DNA of 64,000 nt from Methylobacterium sp. J-078 (lineage in GTDB: Bacteria > Pseudomonadota > Alphaproteobacteria > Rhizobiales > Beijerinckiaceae): positions 1 to 64,000 of the forward strand of contig NZ_JAKSYI010000096.1 in the NCBI RefSeq assembly GCF_022829285.1, read 5' to 3'. Shown piece after piece: positions 1-8,408 of this stretch; position 1 is the first letter of the stretch, and each line of letters starts with the position of its first letter. The position numbers and the translations under genes are program-made. Below the pieces are notes generated by a model. That model saw only the letters and a list, made by a program, of their open reading frames with translations. It was not told where the DNA came from and searched no databases.

Positions 1-145
1 AGCAACCCCCCCCGGCCCCCGGACTCCCCCGCCCACGGCCAAAGCCGGGGCGAGGCACCTGAGGCGGACTGCGCGCGGCGTCAGGCCGCCTGGATCGCCG
101 ACGAGGTCCCCGCCTCCTCGACGTGAGGCGAGTCTCGGAGCGTCT

Positions 146-190
146 TTGTACCAGACCTCGATGCGTCGAGATCATCGAGGTCTGGTACAA
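146..190. repeat. Long perfect inverted repeat (18-bp arms)
   Basis: Arms at 146-163 and 173-190 are perfect reverse complements (left arm TTGTACCAGACCTCGATG) around a 9-nt spacer. It lies in the gene-poor first 390 bases, downstream of the exported-protein gene that ends at 392. It could form a strong RNA hairpin or be one unit of a dispersed palindromic repeat. No T-run follows, so a simple intrinsic terminator is not supported. Confidence 0.7.
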
Positions 191-259
191 GGACCCTCTG
201 CTCCTCAGTGTTATCCGGTTTCCGGTTAATTGCTTCGGTCAGCCTGTGCGCGACGCGCT

Positions 260-351
260 CCCTCTCCTGAAAGGAGAGGGTTGGGGTGAGGTGTGGTCCA
301 TTTCCGGAGAGGTCACACACCTCACCCTGTCCCTCTCCTTCCAGGAGAGGG
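260..351. repeat. Composite palindromic repeat (REP-like)
   Basis: Two half-elements face each other. Each has a small hairpin (CCCTCTCC...GGAGAGGG at 260-280 and 331-351). Next to each hairpin is an arm, GGGTGAGGTGTG at 284-295 on one side and its reverse complement at 316-327 on the other. The whole unit is an inverted repeat with hairpins at both ends. An element of the same architecture but different sequence lies at 34059-34171. The rest of 1-391 contains no convincing gene. Confidence 0.65.
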
Positions 352-391
352 GACCCGCGCCAGAACCCGAACGATTCAGCCGGAAACCGTA

Positions 392-814
392 TTACTTGTC
401 GTTGAGCACCTTGATCGGGTCCGTGCGCTGGACCGGGCTCGGCTCCTGGGTGGCGCTGCTGGCGCCCTTGCCCGCGTGCGGATCGTCCGGCTTCTTCGGC
501 AGCCCGGTGCCGCTCGCGAGTTCGAGGCAGGTCACCATCTCGACGTAGGACGGGAAGCCGCCCGCCTCGAACTGCTTCTCGCACTGGCGCTTGGCGGCGG
601 GCGAGAACTCGCCCCAGCGGCGCTTGACCTCGTCGCGCGAGGCGCGCTCGGAGCGCAGGCAGCCTTCCTGGCTGGCATTGTCGCTGACGCTCGCGGAGGC
701 CGCCGATTGGCAGGTCCGGTTGATGTCCAGTTGCGGCGGCCCGCTCTCGGCCTGCGCGGCGGCACCGAGGAGCAGGAGGGCGAAGGCTCCGGTGAGGAGG
801 ACGGGCTTCGTCAT
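392..814 (-). CDS. Small exported protein of unknown function
   Basis: A 140-aa protein. It begins with a basic residue and a hydrophobic stretch ending in AQA-E, a clear Sec signal peptide with cleavage near residue 22. The mature part is hydrophilic with three cysteines (in NRTCQ, EGCLR and RQCEKQ) and one more in VTCLE, so disulfides in the periplasm are plausible. It ends in a Pro/Asp/Lys-rich tail. A longer in-frame extension upstream is only the antisense shadow of the neighbouring lyase, so the ATG directly before the signal peptide was chosen. I do not recognise the family. Confidence 0.75.
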   Translation of the reverse strand: MTKPVLLTGAFALLLLGAAAQAESGPPQLDINRTCQSAASASVSDNASQEGCLRSERASRDEVKRRWGEFSPAAKRQCEKQFEAGGFPSYVEMVTCLELASGTGLPKKPDDPHAGKGASSATQEPSPVQRTDPIKVLNDK

Positions 815-888
815 GGTGGGCGGTCTCTCGAGGGGATGCGATGTGCCGCACCAACGCGCGAGGCCCGTCCCCGGCACCACCCGAAAAT

Positions 889-2082
889 TCAGGCGTCCCG
901 CAGGGCGGCGTCGAGATCGGCGAACAGGTCGTCCACCGCCTCGATTCCGGTGGAGAGGCGCAGGAGATCGGGCGGGCAGGGCGAATCCGGCCCCTCCACG
1001 GAGGCGCGGTGCTCGATCAGGCTCTCGACGCCCCCGAGCGAGGTGGCCCGCTTCCACAGCCGCACCCGCGCCGCCGTGGCGATCGCCGCCGCCTCGCCGT
1101 CCCGCACCCGGATCGACAGCATGAAGCCGAAGCCGCCCTCCATCTGGCGGGCCGCCACCGCGTGGCCGGGATCGTCCGGCAGGCCGGGATAGAGCACGTG
1201 CGAGACGCAAGGATGCCCCTGGAAGCGGCGGGCGAGCTCGGCCGCCCCGGCGGATTGCGCCGCCACACGCAACGGCAGGGTGCGCAGCGAACGCATCAGC
1301 AGGTAGGCCTCGAACGGCCCCAGGATGGCGCCGCCGCCCGAGCGGATCGCGGCGAGACGCTCCCAGAAGGCGTCCGGCGTCGCCCCGGCGAGCACGCCCG
1401 CCACCACGTCGGAATGGCCGTTCAGGATCTTGGTGGCCGAGTGCATCACGAGGTCGGCGCCCAGCGTCAGGGGCCGGGTGTGGATCGGTGAGGCGGCGGT
1501 GGAATCGACCGCGAGGCGCGCGCCCGCCGCGTGCGCAAGGCGGGCGGCCTCGGCGATGTCCGTGACCGTCCAGAGCGGGTTGCCCGGTGTCTCGATCCAG
1601 ACGAGCTTCGTCGTGCCCGGCCGGATCGCTCGCGCCAGGGCGGCAAGGTCGTCCATGTCGACGAAATCGACCGCGATCCGTCGGCGCGGCATCTCGGCGC
1701 TGAGCCAGCGCTTCAGGCCCCAGTACATCACCCGGGGTGCCACCACGTGGTCGCCGGGCTCCAGGGCGGTGAAGACCGCCGTGGCCGCCGCCATGCCGGA
1801 GCCGAACAGCAGGGCGCCGGCCGCCGCGTCCTCCAGCATCGCCAGCACCGCTTCCGCCTCGCGCACCGTGGCGTTGTCGGGCCGGGCATAGGAGAAGCCC
1901 GAGCTGTAGCCGTTGTCGGGATCGCGCAGGAAGGTGGTGGCCACGTGCAGCGGCGCCACCACGCCCCGGGTCACGGAATCGACGCGGCCGAGGGCCTGGG
2001 CGGCGAGGCTGCGCTTGGCGAAGGCGGGCGGCGCATCCGAAGACCCGGTCGGCGCGTTCGGTTCTGACAGAGGGTCGGCCAT
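889..2082 (-). CDS. Cys/Met metabolism PLP-dependent lyase (cystathionine gamma-synthase/beta-lyase family)
   Basis: A 397-aa enzyme of the trans-sulfuration fold. The PLP lysine is about residue 218 in SATKILNGHSDVVAG. The family motifs SYARPDN (about 64-70), GSGMAAA (about 95) and IETPGNPLW (about 164-171) are present. Enzymes of this family make or cleave cystathionine or related thioethers in methionine/cysteine metabolism. Substrate specificity (MetB, MetC, homocysteine lyase) cannot be read from the sequence, so no symbol is given. The ATG at MADPLSEPN was chosen because family members start about 40 residues before the VVAPLH motif. It is divergent from tspO across about 135 bp. Confidence 0.88.
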   Translation of the reverse strand: MADPLSEPNAPTGSSDAPPAFAKRSLAAQALGRVDSVTRGVVAPLHVATTFLRDPDNGYSSGFSYARPDNATVREAEAVLAMLEDAAAGALLFGSGMAAATAVFTALEPGDHVVAPRVMYWGLKRWLSAEMPRRRIAVDFVDMDDLAALARAIRPGTTKLVWIETPGNPLWTVTDIAEAARLAHAAGARLAVDSTAASPIHTRPLTLGADLVMHSATKILNGHSDVVAGVLAGATPDAFWERLAAIRSGGGAILGPFEAYLLMRSLRTLPLRVAAQSAGAAELARRFQGHPCVSHVLYPGLPDDPGHAVAARQMEGGFGFMLSIRVRDGEAAAIATAARVRLWKRATSLGGVESLIEHRASVEGPDSPCPPDLLRLSTGIEAVDDLFADLDAALRDA

Positions 2083-2217
2083 GCAGCGTGTCCGTGAGGT
2101 CGGGGTCTGATTGACCCGCCCTCGCAGACCGGTGCACGGACCGCAAGCCGAAGCGTCGCCGCTCCCTCCCAAGGGCGAATCACCAGACCGGATCAAAGGC
2201 AAGGAAGACCGTTCGTC

Positions 2218-2751
2218 ATGTCCCGTGCGACCGCATCGTCACCGATCCACGTTCCCGCCGCGCCGGCCCTCGCCCTGCCCTGGCGGCTGGCGGCGGCGAT
2301 CCTGCCCGTGGCCGCAACGGCCGTGCTCGGCTCGGCCGCCACGGGGCCGAACATCGAGGGCTGGTATGCCGGCCTGACAAAGCCGTCCTTCAACCCGCCG
2401 AACTGGGCGTTCCCGGTGGCCTGGACGATCCTCTACGCGATGATCGCGCTCTCGGCCTTCCGGATCCTGGGGGCGAAGCCGCGCAGCGGCCCGACCGTGG
2501 GGGCGTGGCGCCTGACGCTCGCCGCGTTCGCGGTGCAGCTCGCCCTCAACGCCGCCTGGACGCCGACCTTCTTCTCCGCCCACGCCCTCGGGGCCGCCCT
2601 GGTGGTCTCGGGCGCGATGTGGGTGATGATCCTCTGGACGATCCGCCTGTCCTGGCGCTTCGACCGGGCGGCGGCGTGGCTGCTGGTGCCCTACGCCGCC
2701 TGGGTCGGTTTCGCCACCGTGCTTACCGGCGCGATCTGGCGCCTGAACTGA
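2218..2751 (+). CDS. tspO: TspO/MBR-family tryptophan-rich sensory protein
   Basis: A 177-aa integral membrane protein with five hydrophobic segments. It carries the family signature of aromatic residues and prolines (LTKPSFNPPNWAFPVAWT at about 53-70, LNAAWTPTFF at about 108-117). TspO proteins bind tetrapyrroles such as protoporphyrin and modulate their efflux or photo-oxidative degradation. It lies next to hemA, the first enzyme of tetrapyrrole synthesis, though convergently transcribed with it (16-bp gap), so the neighbourhood fits. A purine-rich AAGGAAG lies about 10 nt before the ATG. Confidence 0.9.
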   Translation: MSRATASSPIHVPAAPALALPWRLAAAILPVAATAVLGSAATGPNIEGWYAGLTKPSFNPPNWAFPVAWTILYAMIALSAFRILGAKPRSGPTVGAWRLTLAAFAVQLALNAAWTPTFFSAHALGAALVVSGAMWVMILWTIRLSWRFDRAAAWLLVPYAAWVGFATVLTGAIWRLN

Positions 2752-2766
2752 GGCGGCCGGGACGGC

Positions 2767-4110
2767 CTACTCCGCCGCCTCGACGAAGACGGTGCCGGCG
2801 CGGGGGAGGTCCAGGGTGTCCCAGGTCTCGGTGAGCGCGGCCGTCAGCTTCGCGATGCGGGCATCGTCGTGGAAGGGCGAGGGCGTGATGCGCAGGCGCT
2901 CGGTGCCACGGGGCACGGTGGGGTAGTTGATCGGCTGGATGTAGATGCCGTGGTGCTCCAGCAGATGGTCGGCCGCCGCCTTGCAGAGTTCCGCGTCGCC
3001 CACCATCACGGGCACGATGTGCGTCTCGGTGTGCAGGACCGGCAGGCCGGCGGCCTCCAGGGCCGCCTTGGTGCGGGCGGCCTGACGCTGATGCGCCTCG
3101 CGCTCGCTGGTCGAGCGCTTGAGGTAGCGGACCGAGGCGATGGCCGCCGCCGCGATGGCCGGCGGCAGGGCGGTGGTGAAGATGAAGCCCGGGGCATGAC
3201 TGCGCACGGCGTCGCAGAGAACCGCCGAACCGGTGATGTAGCCGCCGACGCAGCCGAAGCCCTTGGCGAGCGTGCCCTCGATCACGTCGACCCGGTGCAT
3301 CACCCCGTCGCGCTCCGAGATGCCGCCGCCGCGCGGGCCGTAGAGGCCGACCGCGTGGACCTCGTCGAGGTAGGTCATGGCGCCGTAACGCTCGGCGAGA
3401 TCGCAGATCGCGCCGATGTCGGAGACGTCGCCGTCCATCGAGTAGACGCTCTCGAAGGCGATCAGCTTCGGGCGGTCGCCCGCCGCGATCAGCAGTTCCT
3501 CCAGATGCGCGAGGTCGTTGTGGCGGAAGACGCGCTTCTCGCAGCCGGAATGGCGTACGCCCTCGATCATCGAGTTGTGGTTGAAGGCGTCGGACAGGAT
3601 GAGACAGTTCGGAATCAGCTTGGCGATCGTCGAGATGCCGGCCTGGTTCGAGACGTAGCCCGAGGTGAAGACGAGGCCCGCCTCCTTGCCGTGGAGATCC
3701 GCGAGCTCGCGCTCGAGGTCGACGAGCGGCGAATTGTTGCCGGCGATGTTGCGGGTGCCGCCCGCGCCCACGCCGCAGCGGGCGGCGGTGCGAGTCATGG
3801 CGCCGACCACGTCCGGGTGCTGGCCCATGCCGAGGTAGTCGTTCGAGCACCAGACGGTGATCTCGGAGGTGCCGCCGTCGGGCTTGCGCCAATGCGCGGT
3901 CGGGAAGCGTCCCGCGATGCGCTCGATATCGGCGAAGACCCGGTAGCGGCGCTCGCCGTGCAGGCGGTCGAGGGCCGTGCGGAAATGCGACTCGTAGTCC
4001 GTCCGGCCCGGGCCGCTCGTACCGGTCTTACACCCCTGCCGAGTTTCCTGGCCCGCTCCCTGCTTGGTGTCGCTGATCTTGATCGTCGCGGGCATGCGGT
4101 TCACGGGCAT
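2767..4110 (-). CDS. hemA: 5-aminolevulinate synthase
   Basis: Condenses glycine and succinyl-CoA to 5-aminolevulinate, the C4 entry to heme synthesis typical of alphaproteobacteria. With the start used here it has 447 aa. PLP lysine about 283 lies in [26 protein letters not shown] and [13 protein letters not shown] are intact. Alphaproteobacterial HemA normally starts at MDY just before the [12 protein letters not shown] motif. Here that codon is ACG (4000-4002), so translation must start about 36 codons upstream (ATG at 4110, preceded by GAAGGA, or ATG at 4095). This gives an extra Gly/Thr/Gln-rich N-terminus. Start uncertain; function secure. Confidence 0.93.
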   Translation of the reverse strand: MPVNRMPATIKISDTKQGAGQETRQGCKTGTSGPGRTDYESHFRTALDRLHGERRYRVFADIERIAGRFPTAHWRKPDGGTSEITVWCSNDYLGMGQHPDVVGAMTRTAARCGVGAGGTRNIAGNNSPLVDLERELADLHGKEAGLVFTSGYVSNQAGISTIAKLIPNCLILSDAFNHNSMIEGVRHSGCEKRVFRHNDLAHLEELLIAAGDRPKLIAFESVYSMDGDVSDIGAICDLAERYGAMTYLDEVHAVGLYGPRGGGISERDGVMHRVDVIEGTLAKGFGCVGGYITGSAVLCDAVRSHAPGFIFTTALPPAIAAAAIASVRYLKRSTSEREAHQRQAARTKAALEAAGLPVLHTETHIVPVMVGDAELCKAAADHLLEHHGIYIQPINYPTVPRGTERLRITPSPFHDDARIAKLTAALTETWDTLDLPRAGTVFVEAAE

Positions 4111-4487
4111 CCGTCCTTCACGCTTGGGCTGGGTGGCCGGCGGTGGAGTCGCGGCCTCTGGCGGGATCATTTCCACGCGGACCCTCGTGCGGGGGGCCCT
4201 TTGCTGCAATCGGTCTCGTTGGCGAGCCTGGCGCGCACTCCGACGGAGCCGCGGACGACGCCCGCCCGGTTCCGGGTCTCCCCGACGCCCGGGTTTCCCC
4301 GATGCGGTGGCGACGATACAGGCGAACTTGGAATTGGTTCAAGTCGACATCCGCATTCCTGGTCTGCATCCATGGGCCGGGGGATGCAAAGCCGGCACGA
4401 TGCCGTGGCGACGATGCGTCGCGCGGGCCTTCCCGGCACGCAGCGCATCGCGCTATGCCGATCCGCCAGCGAGACCCGACGCGATCC
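4111..4487. other. Gene-free divergent interval upstream of hemA
   Basis: This stretch separates hemA (leftward) from the small basic-protein gene (rightward). Reading frames here lack family similarity and ribosome-site support. The only AT-richer patch is around 4325-4350 (CTTGGAATTGGTTCAAG). Read on the minus strand it gives TTGAAC, an 18-nt spacer and TATCGT, a weak promoter candidate for hemA. I see nothing else. Confidence 0.4.
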
Positions 4488-4676
4488 ATGACGGACGACG
4501 AGACCCGGACCGAGGACACGGCCGCGCCGAAAGGCGCGCCGAAGAGCGCCGCCGAGCATCGGGCCGAGCGCCTGAAGGCGGCCCTGCGCGACAACCTGCG
4601 CCGTCGCAAGGCGCAGGTTCGCGGTCGTTCCACGGGTCCGGCCGGCTCTGACGAAACACCCGATCCCGAGGGTTAA
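4488..4676 (+). CDS. Small basic conserved protein upstream of murA
   Basis: A 62-aa protein with an acidic N-terminus ([10 protein letters not shown]) and a strongly basic helical centre ([22 protein letters not shown], about 22-43). Small proteins of this look sit directly before murA in many Rhizobiales. Function is unknown; the basic helix could bind nucleic acid or acidic partners, but that is inference. The longer frame upstream of this ATG is not conserved-looking and was excluded. It ends about 155 bp before murA. Confidence 0.65.
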   Translation: MTDDETRTEDTAAPKGAPKSAAEHRAERLKAALRDNLRRRKAQVRGRSTGPAGSDETPDPEG

Positions 4677-4833
4677 GCAGAATCGGGGACCGCGAACCTC
4701 CTTTTCGACAAAACTTGGCTATAACGGCGTCTTCGGCAGTGGGACGGCCCGCGTCCCGATGGATCAGAATTTCGGATGTCTCGCGCCTCGACGCGCTGAG
4801 AGCGCCGCGAGCGAGCTTAAGGTTTCAAGAACG

Positions 4834-6123
4834 ATGGACCGCATCAACATCATCGGCGGCCGGCCGCTGCACGGGGTGATCCCGATCTCGGGCGCCAAGA
4901 ACGCCGCGCTGCCCCTGATGATCGCCAGCCTGATGACCGGCGAGACCCTGGAACTCGGCAACGTGCCGCGGCTGGCCGACATCAACGCGCTCCTGCGCAT
5001 CCTCGGCAACCACGGCGTCGACCACATGGTGGTGGGCAAGCGCCCGGGCCAGACCACCGAGACCGGCCAGACCATCCGGCTCACCGCCTCGAACGTCATC
5101 GACACCACGGCGCCCTACGAACTCGTCTCCACCATGCGGGCGAGCTTCTGGGTGATCGCGCCGCTCCTCGCCCGCTTCGGCGAGGCCCGCGTCTCGATGC
5201 CGGGCGGCTGCGCCATCGGAACGCGCCCGGTCGATTTGCTGCTGATGGCCCTGGAGCGCCTCGGCGCCACCGTCGAGGTCGATGGCGGCTATGTGGTCGC
5301 CAAGGCCAAGAACGGCCTGCGCGGCGGCGAGATCCACTTCCCCAAGGTCACGGTGGGCGGCACCCACGTGGCGCTGATGGCGGCGGCGCTCGCCAACGGC
5401 TCGACGCTGATCGAGAACGCGGCGCGCGAACCCGAGGTCGTGGACCTCGCCGCCTGCCTCACCAAGATGGGCGCCCGCATCGAGGGTGCGGGCACGCCGC
5501 GCATCACGATCGAGGGCGTCTCGCGCCTGCACGGCGCCCGCCACGACGTGCTGCCCGACCGGATCGAGACCGGCACCTACGCCATGGCGGTGGCGATGAC
5601 CGGGGGCGACGTCACCCTGGAGAACACCCGCGCCGACCTGCTGCATTCGGCCCTCGACATCCTCGCCACCACGGGCGCCGAGATCACGAGCGGCGTCGAC
5701 ACCATCCGCATCCGCCGCAACGGCGGCGGCATCGCGGCGGTCGACGTCACCACCGATCCGTTCCCGGGCTTCCCCACGGATCTCCAGGCGCAGTTCATGG
5801 CGCTGATGACGCTCGCCAAGGGCCAGTCGAACATCCGCGAGACGATCTTCGAGAACCGCTTCATGCACGTTCAGGAACTGGCCCGCCTCGGCGCCAAGAT
5901 CCGGCTCGAAGGCGATCTCGCCATCGTCGAGGGCGTCGACCGCCTCAAGGGCGCACCCGTGATGGCGACGGACCTGCGTGCCTCCGTTTCCCTCGTGATC
6001 GCCGGGCTGGCGGCCGAGGGCGAGACCAGCATCAACCGGGTCTACCACCTCGACCGCGGCTTCGAGGCCCTGGAGGCCAAGCTCGCCCGCTGCGGCGCCG
6101 AGATCACCCGCGTCCGCAGCTGA
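4834..6123 (+). CDS. murA: UDP-N-acetylglucosamine 1-carboxyvinyltransferase
   Basis: First committed step of peptidoglycan synthesis, transferring enolpyruvate from PEP to UDP-GlcNAc in the cytoplasm. 429 aa, the usual length. The N-terminal SGAKNAALP (Lys22-Asn23) and the PEP-reactive cysteine in [13 protein letters not shown] (Cys126) are present, so the enzyme should be fosfomycin-sensitive in principle. An in-frame ATG 75 nt upstream would add a non-family extension, so the ATG at MDRINIIGG was used. Downstream, the usual partner DUF2948 gene is displaced by two convergent genes. A perfect hairpin follows the stop. Confidence 0.96.
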   Translation: MDRINIIGGRPLHGVIPISGAKNAALPLMIASLMTGETLELGNVPRLADINALLRILGNHGVDHMVVGKRPGQTTETGQTIRLTASNVIDTTAPYELVSTMRASFWVIAPLLARFGEARVSMPGGCAIGTRPVDLLLMALERLGATVEVDGGYVVAKAKNGLRGGEIHFPKVTVGGTHVALMAAALANGSTLIENAAREPEVVDLAACLTKMGARIEGAGTPRITIEGVSRLHGARHDVLPDRIETGTYAMAVAMTGGDVTLENTRADLLHSALDILATTGAEITSGVDTIRIRRNGGGIAAVDVTTDPFPGFPTDLQAQFMALMTLAKGQSNIRETIFENRFMHVQELARLGAKIRLEGDLAIVEGVDRLKGAPVMATDLRASVSLVIAGLAAEGETSINRVYHLDRGFEALEAKLARCGAEITRVRS

Positions 6124-6130
6124 CGCGCGG

Positions 6131-6157
6131 GCTCTCCTCCCGGTCCGGGAGGAGAGC
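6131..6157. terminator. Bidirectional terminator-like hairpin after murA
   Basis: GCTCTCCTCCCGG and its exact reverse complement flank a single T, giving a 13-bp GC-rich stem between the convergent murA and the Arg/Tyr-rich exported protein gene. There is no U-tract, so it may act with Rho or simply as a 3' stabiliser. Confidence 0.5.
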
Positions 6158-6166
6158 GAGGGTGGA

Positions 6167-6502
6167 TCAGCCGCGGATCTCGCCGCGCTTGGGGCCGAAG
6201 CCGGGGATCATGCAGCGGCACTGCGAACCCCAGGGCTGCGGCTCGGTGATGCAGTTACCGCGCTGGGTCAGGCAGAGGCGTCCGAAGCGCTCGCCGTAGC
6301 CGCGGCGGGGGCCACGATCGTAGCGGTCCTCGAAGTCGCGGCGGCGCTCGTAGCGATCCTCCTCGTAGCGGCGCTCGAAGCGGCGGGGACGGTCGTCGTC
6401 GCCGTAATACTGGGCGCTGGCCTCGAAGGCGCCGAGGCCGGTGCCGAGCGTGGCCGCGGTGGCGAGGGCCAGGATGGCGTTTCTGATCGTGCTGCGCTGC
6501 AT
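6167..6502 (-). CDS. Exported Arg/Asp/Tyr-rich small protein
   Basis: A 111-aa protein with a clear signal peptide (hydrophobic residues 8-28, cleavage near EASA-Q). It is followed by a low-complexity stretch of about 45 residues made of Arg, Asp, Glu and Tyr (DRPRRFERRYEEDRYERR). The C-terminal half has four cysteines (RLCLTQ, GNCITE, QCRC) and probably forms a small disulfide-bonded domain. Function unknown. It is convergent with murA and probably co-transcribed behind the glycosyltransferase gene, whose 3' end lies only 21 bp upstream of its ATG. Confidence 0.75.
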   Translation of the reverse strand: MQRSTIRNAILALATAATLGTGLGAFEASAQYYGDDDRPRRFERRYEEDRYERRRDFEDRYDRGPRRGYGERFGRLCLTQRGNCITEPQPWGSQCRCMIPGFGPKRGEIRG

Positions 6503-6523
6503 GGGATGCTCCCCTCGGATGCT

Positions 6524-7708
6524 TCAGGTGGTCGCGCCCGGTCTAGCGGCGGCGCCCTGAACGATCCCTGAGGAGCGATCCCCTCGAGCGAACAGGCGCG
6601 TCACGACGCGGACCACCGGGAGCAGCACCCGCGCGAGGCGGATCTGGCCGGGCAGTTGCCGGGGTCCCAGCGGACGATGGACCAAGCGCGGGCTGGCGCG
6701 CTCGGCCTCGGCCACCGCGTGGCCCGCGAGCGGATGGGCGGCGATGCGGGCGATCGCATCCGGCGGAATTCGCAGGGCCCGGGCCCAGCCGCGCTCGGTG
6801 CCGAGGCGGCCCGCCGCGTGCAGCCGGCGCAGGCGGCGGCGCCAGACGTAGCGGTACAGCGCCCGCGGCACCGGTTCGAGGCGGGCGTCGCACAGGCTGT
6901 CGGGCTTCTCGCAGCGCGCCCGGATGGTGTCGGCGACGCCGCCCGGCGCCCGGCCCACGAGGCGCCCCGACACCGTGACGAGGATCGACGGATCGTGCCG
7001 GACGTGCAGCCCCTGAGCGAGCAACAGCGCCACGAAGGCGCCGTCCTCGCCCAGCGCGATCGCGGGCATGCCGCCAACGGCCCGGTAGGCCGCGACGCTG
7101 ACGCTCAGGGTGGCGCCGATGGTGGTGCGGTGGCAGGGCCAGGGATCGTGCGGATCGGGGTCGATGCGCGCCTCGGCCTCGGTGAGGAGGTCGCTGTAGA
7201 TGTCCTCCCGGTCGCCGCGCCAGTGCAGGGAGGGCGGCAGCAGGGCGCGCTCCTCCGCATCGAGCTGGATGCGCCCGGCCACCGCGTCGGCGCCCCGGTC
7301 GAGGGCGGCCCGGTTGCGCGCGACCCAGTCGGGCGGAACCAGGCTGTCGGCATCGGTCGACAGGATCATGCCCTCCTCGCCGAGCCACTCGGCCGCCCGG
7401 TTCATGGCCTCGCGCCGGGCCCAGCCGGCATGGGCGCCGGCATAGGCGACGTGGGTGACGCGGACCGGCACCGACATCCGCGGCACGAGGTCGGCGACGA
7501 TGGCCTCGGTGGCGTCGGTGCAGTTGTTGAGGAACAGGACCACGCCGAGGCTGCCCGGCGGGATGCCGGTCTGGGCATCAATCGCATGCAGGCAGGCGGC
7601 GATGCGCTCGGCCTCGTTGCGCACGGGGATCGCGACCACCGCGCGAACCGTGGCGGCGGCCTTGGGCGGGCAAGCCTCGCCGGGGAGGGACAGGGATGCG
7701 GCCGACAC
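6524..7708 (-). CDS. Family 2 glycosyltransferase
   Basis: A 394-aa protein with a GT-A fold start (VVAIPVRNEAERIAACL, about 25-41), a nucleotide-sugar DxD site in LSTDADSLVPPDW (about 115-127) and a GEDGAFVALLL acceptor-loop motif (about 219). No membrane segments in the catalytic part; the C-terminus is basic. It likely builds a cell-surface glycan or glycolipid; sugar and acceptor are unknown. It sits with the exported-protein gene between murA and the DUF2948-hisD cluster, on the opposite strand from both, and so appears inserted into an otherwise conserved run. Confidence 0.82.
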   Translation of the reverse strand: MSAASLSLPGEACPPKAAATVRAVVAIPVRNEAERIAACLHAIDAQTGIPPGSLGVVLFLNNCTDATEAIVADLVPRMSVPVRVTHVAYAGAHAGWARREAMNRAAEWLGEEGMILSTDADSLVPPDWVARNRAALDRGADAVAGRIQLDAEERALLPPSLHWRGDREDIYSDLLTEAEARIDPDPHDPWPCHRTTIGATLSVSVAAYRAVGGMPAIALGEDGAFVALLLAQGLHVRHDPSILVTVSGRLVGRAPGGVADTIRARCEKPDSLCDARLEPVPRALYRYVWRRRLRRLHAAGRLGTERGWARALRIPPDAIARIAAHPLAGHAVAEAERASPRLVHRPLGPRQLPGQIRLARVLLPVVRVVTRLFARGDRSSGIVQGAAARPGATT

Positions 7709-7913
7709 GTCACGACTCCGTTCGCCGGCGAAGGTCCGGCGCAGCGACGCGTCCCTAGCAGGTTGGCCGAGCGGGACAATGGCGGCGGACGGATCCGCGA
7801 ATTCCGCCCGCCTGTTGCCGTGGGCGGGCCGCCTCGCTACCTACGGCTCCCACACCGCGAACGGCCGAGCCCGCACCCGGGTTAGGCCACCGACAGGAGC
7901 GCGACACCCGATC

Positions 7914-8408
7914 ATGGAGCTTCTCAGGCTCGCCGCCCTCGACGCCGAAGACCTGGGCGTCATCTCCGCCCACCTGCAGGACGCGATCCTGAAGGCGAGC
8001 GACCTTGCCTATCTCGGGGGCCAGCACCGCTTCGTCCTGGTGGCGCGCCGCTTCGACTGGTCGGTGGAGGAGGGTGCGCCGCCGCGCCGCCGGCTGACGG
8101 GCATGCATTTCGACCGGGTGCTGCGGGTGCGCAGCCGTGGCATCACCCCGGGCACCGACTCCGACGCGCCCCTCGAACTCCTCGCCATCACCTTCGAGCC
8201 CACCGAGGCGCCCTCCGGCACCGCCACCCTGGTCTTTGCCGGCGGGGCGGCGATCCAGCTCGACCTCGAGTGCATCGAGGTGCAGCTCAAGGATCTCGGG
8301 CCGGTCTGGGAGGTGGAGGGTCGGCCCGACCACGAGGCCGCGGCCGCCGGCCGTGCCGCGATCGCGGGAAAGGCTGCCGAGGAAAACACCGCCAAGGGAA
8401 ACGCCTGA
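7914..8408 (+). CDS. DUF2948 family protein
   Basis: A 164-aa protein with the DUF2948 pattern: MELLRLAALDAEDLGVISAH at the N-terminus, a central FDRVLRVRSRGI, and an IQLDLECIEVQLKDLGPVWE segment near the end. It is found almost only in alphaproteobacteria, next to hisD and murA. Biochemical function is unknown. Its stop codon overlaps the hisD start (TGATG), so the two are translationally coupled. The Ala/Lys-rich tail is typical of the family. Confidence 0.85.
   Translation: MELLRLAALDAEDLGVISAHLQDAILKASDLAYLGGQHRFVLVARRFDWSVEEGAPPRRRLTGMHFDRVLRVRSRGITPGTDSDAPLELLAITFEPTEAPSGTATLVFAGGAAIQLDLECIEVQLKDLGPVWEVEGRPDHEAAAAGRAAIAGKAAEENTAKGNA

Noticed and set aside
2869..4491. A 540-codon open frame opposite hemA
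   Set aside because: A compositional shadow of hemA with no family motif or ribosome site.
4700..4730. Sigma-70 promoter for murA
   Set aside because: TATAAC at 4720-4725 resembles a -10 box, but the nearest -35-like TCGACA is only about 9 bp away, which is too close.
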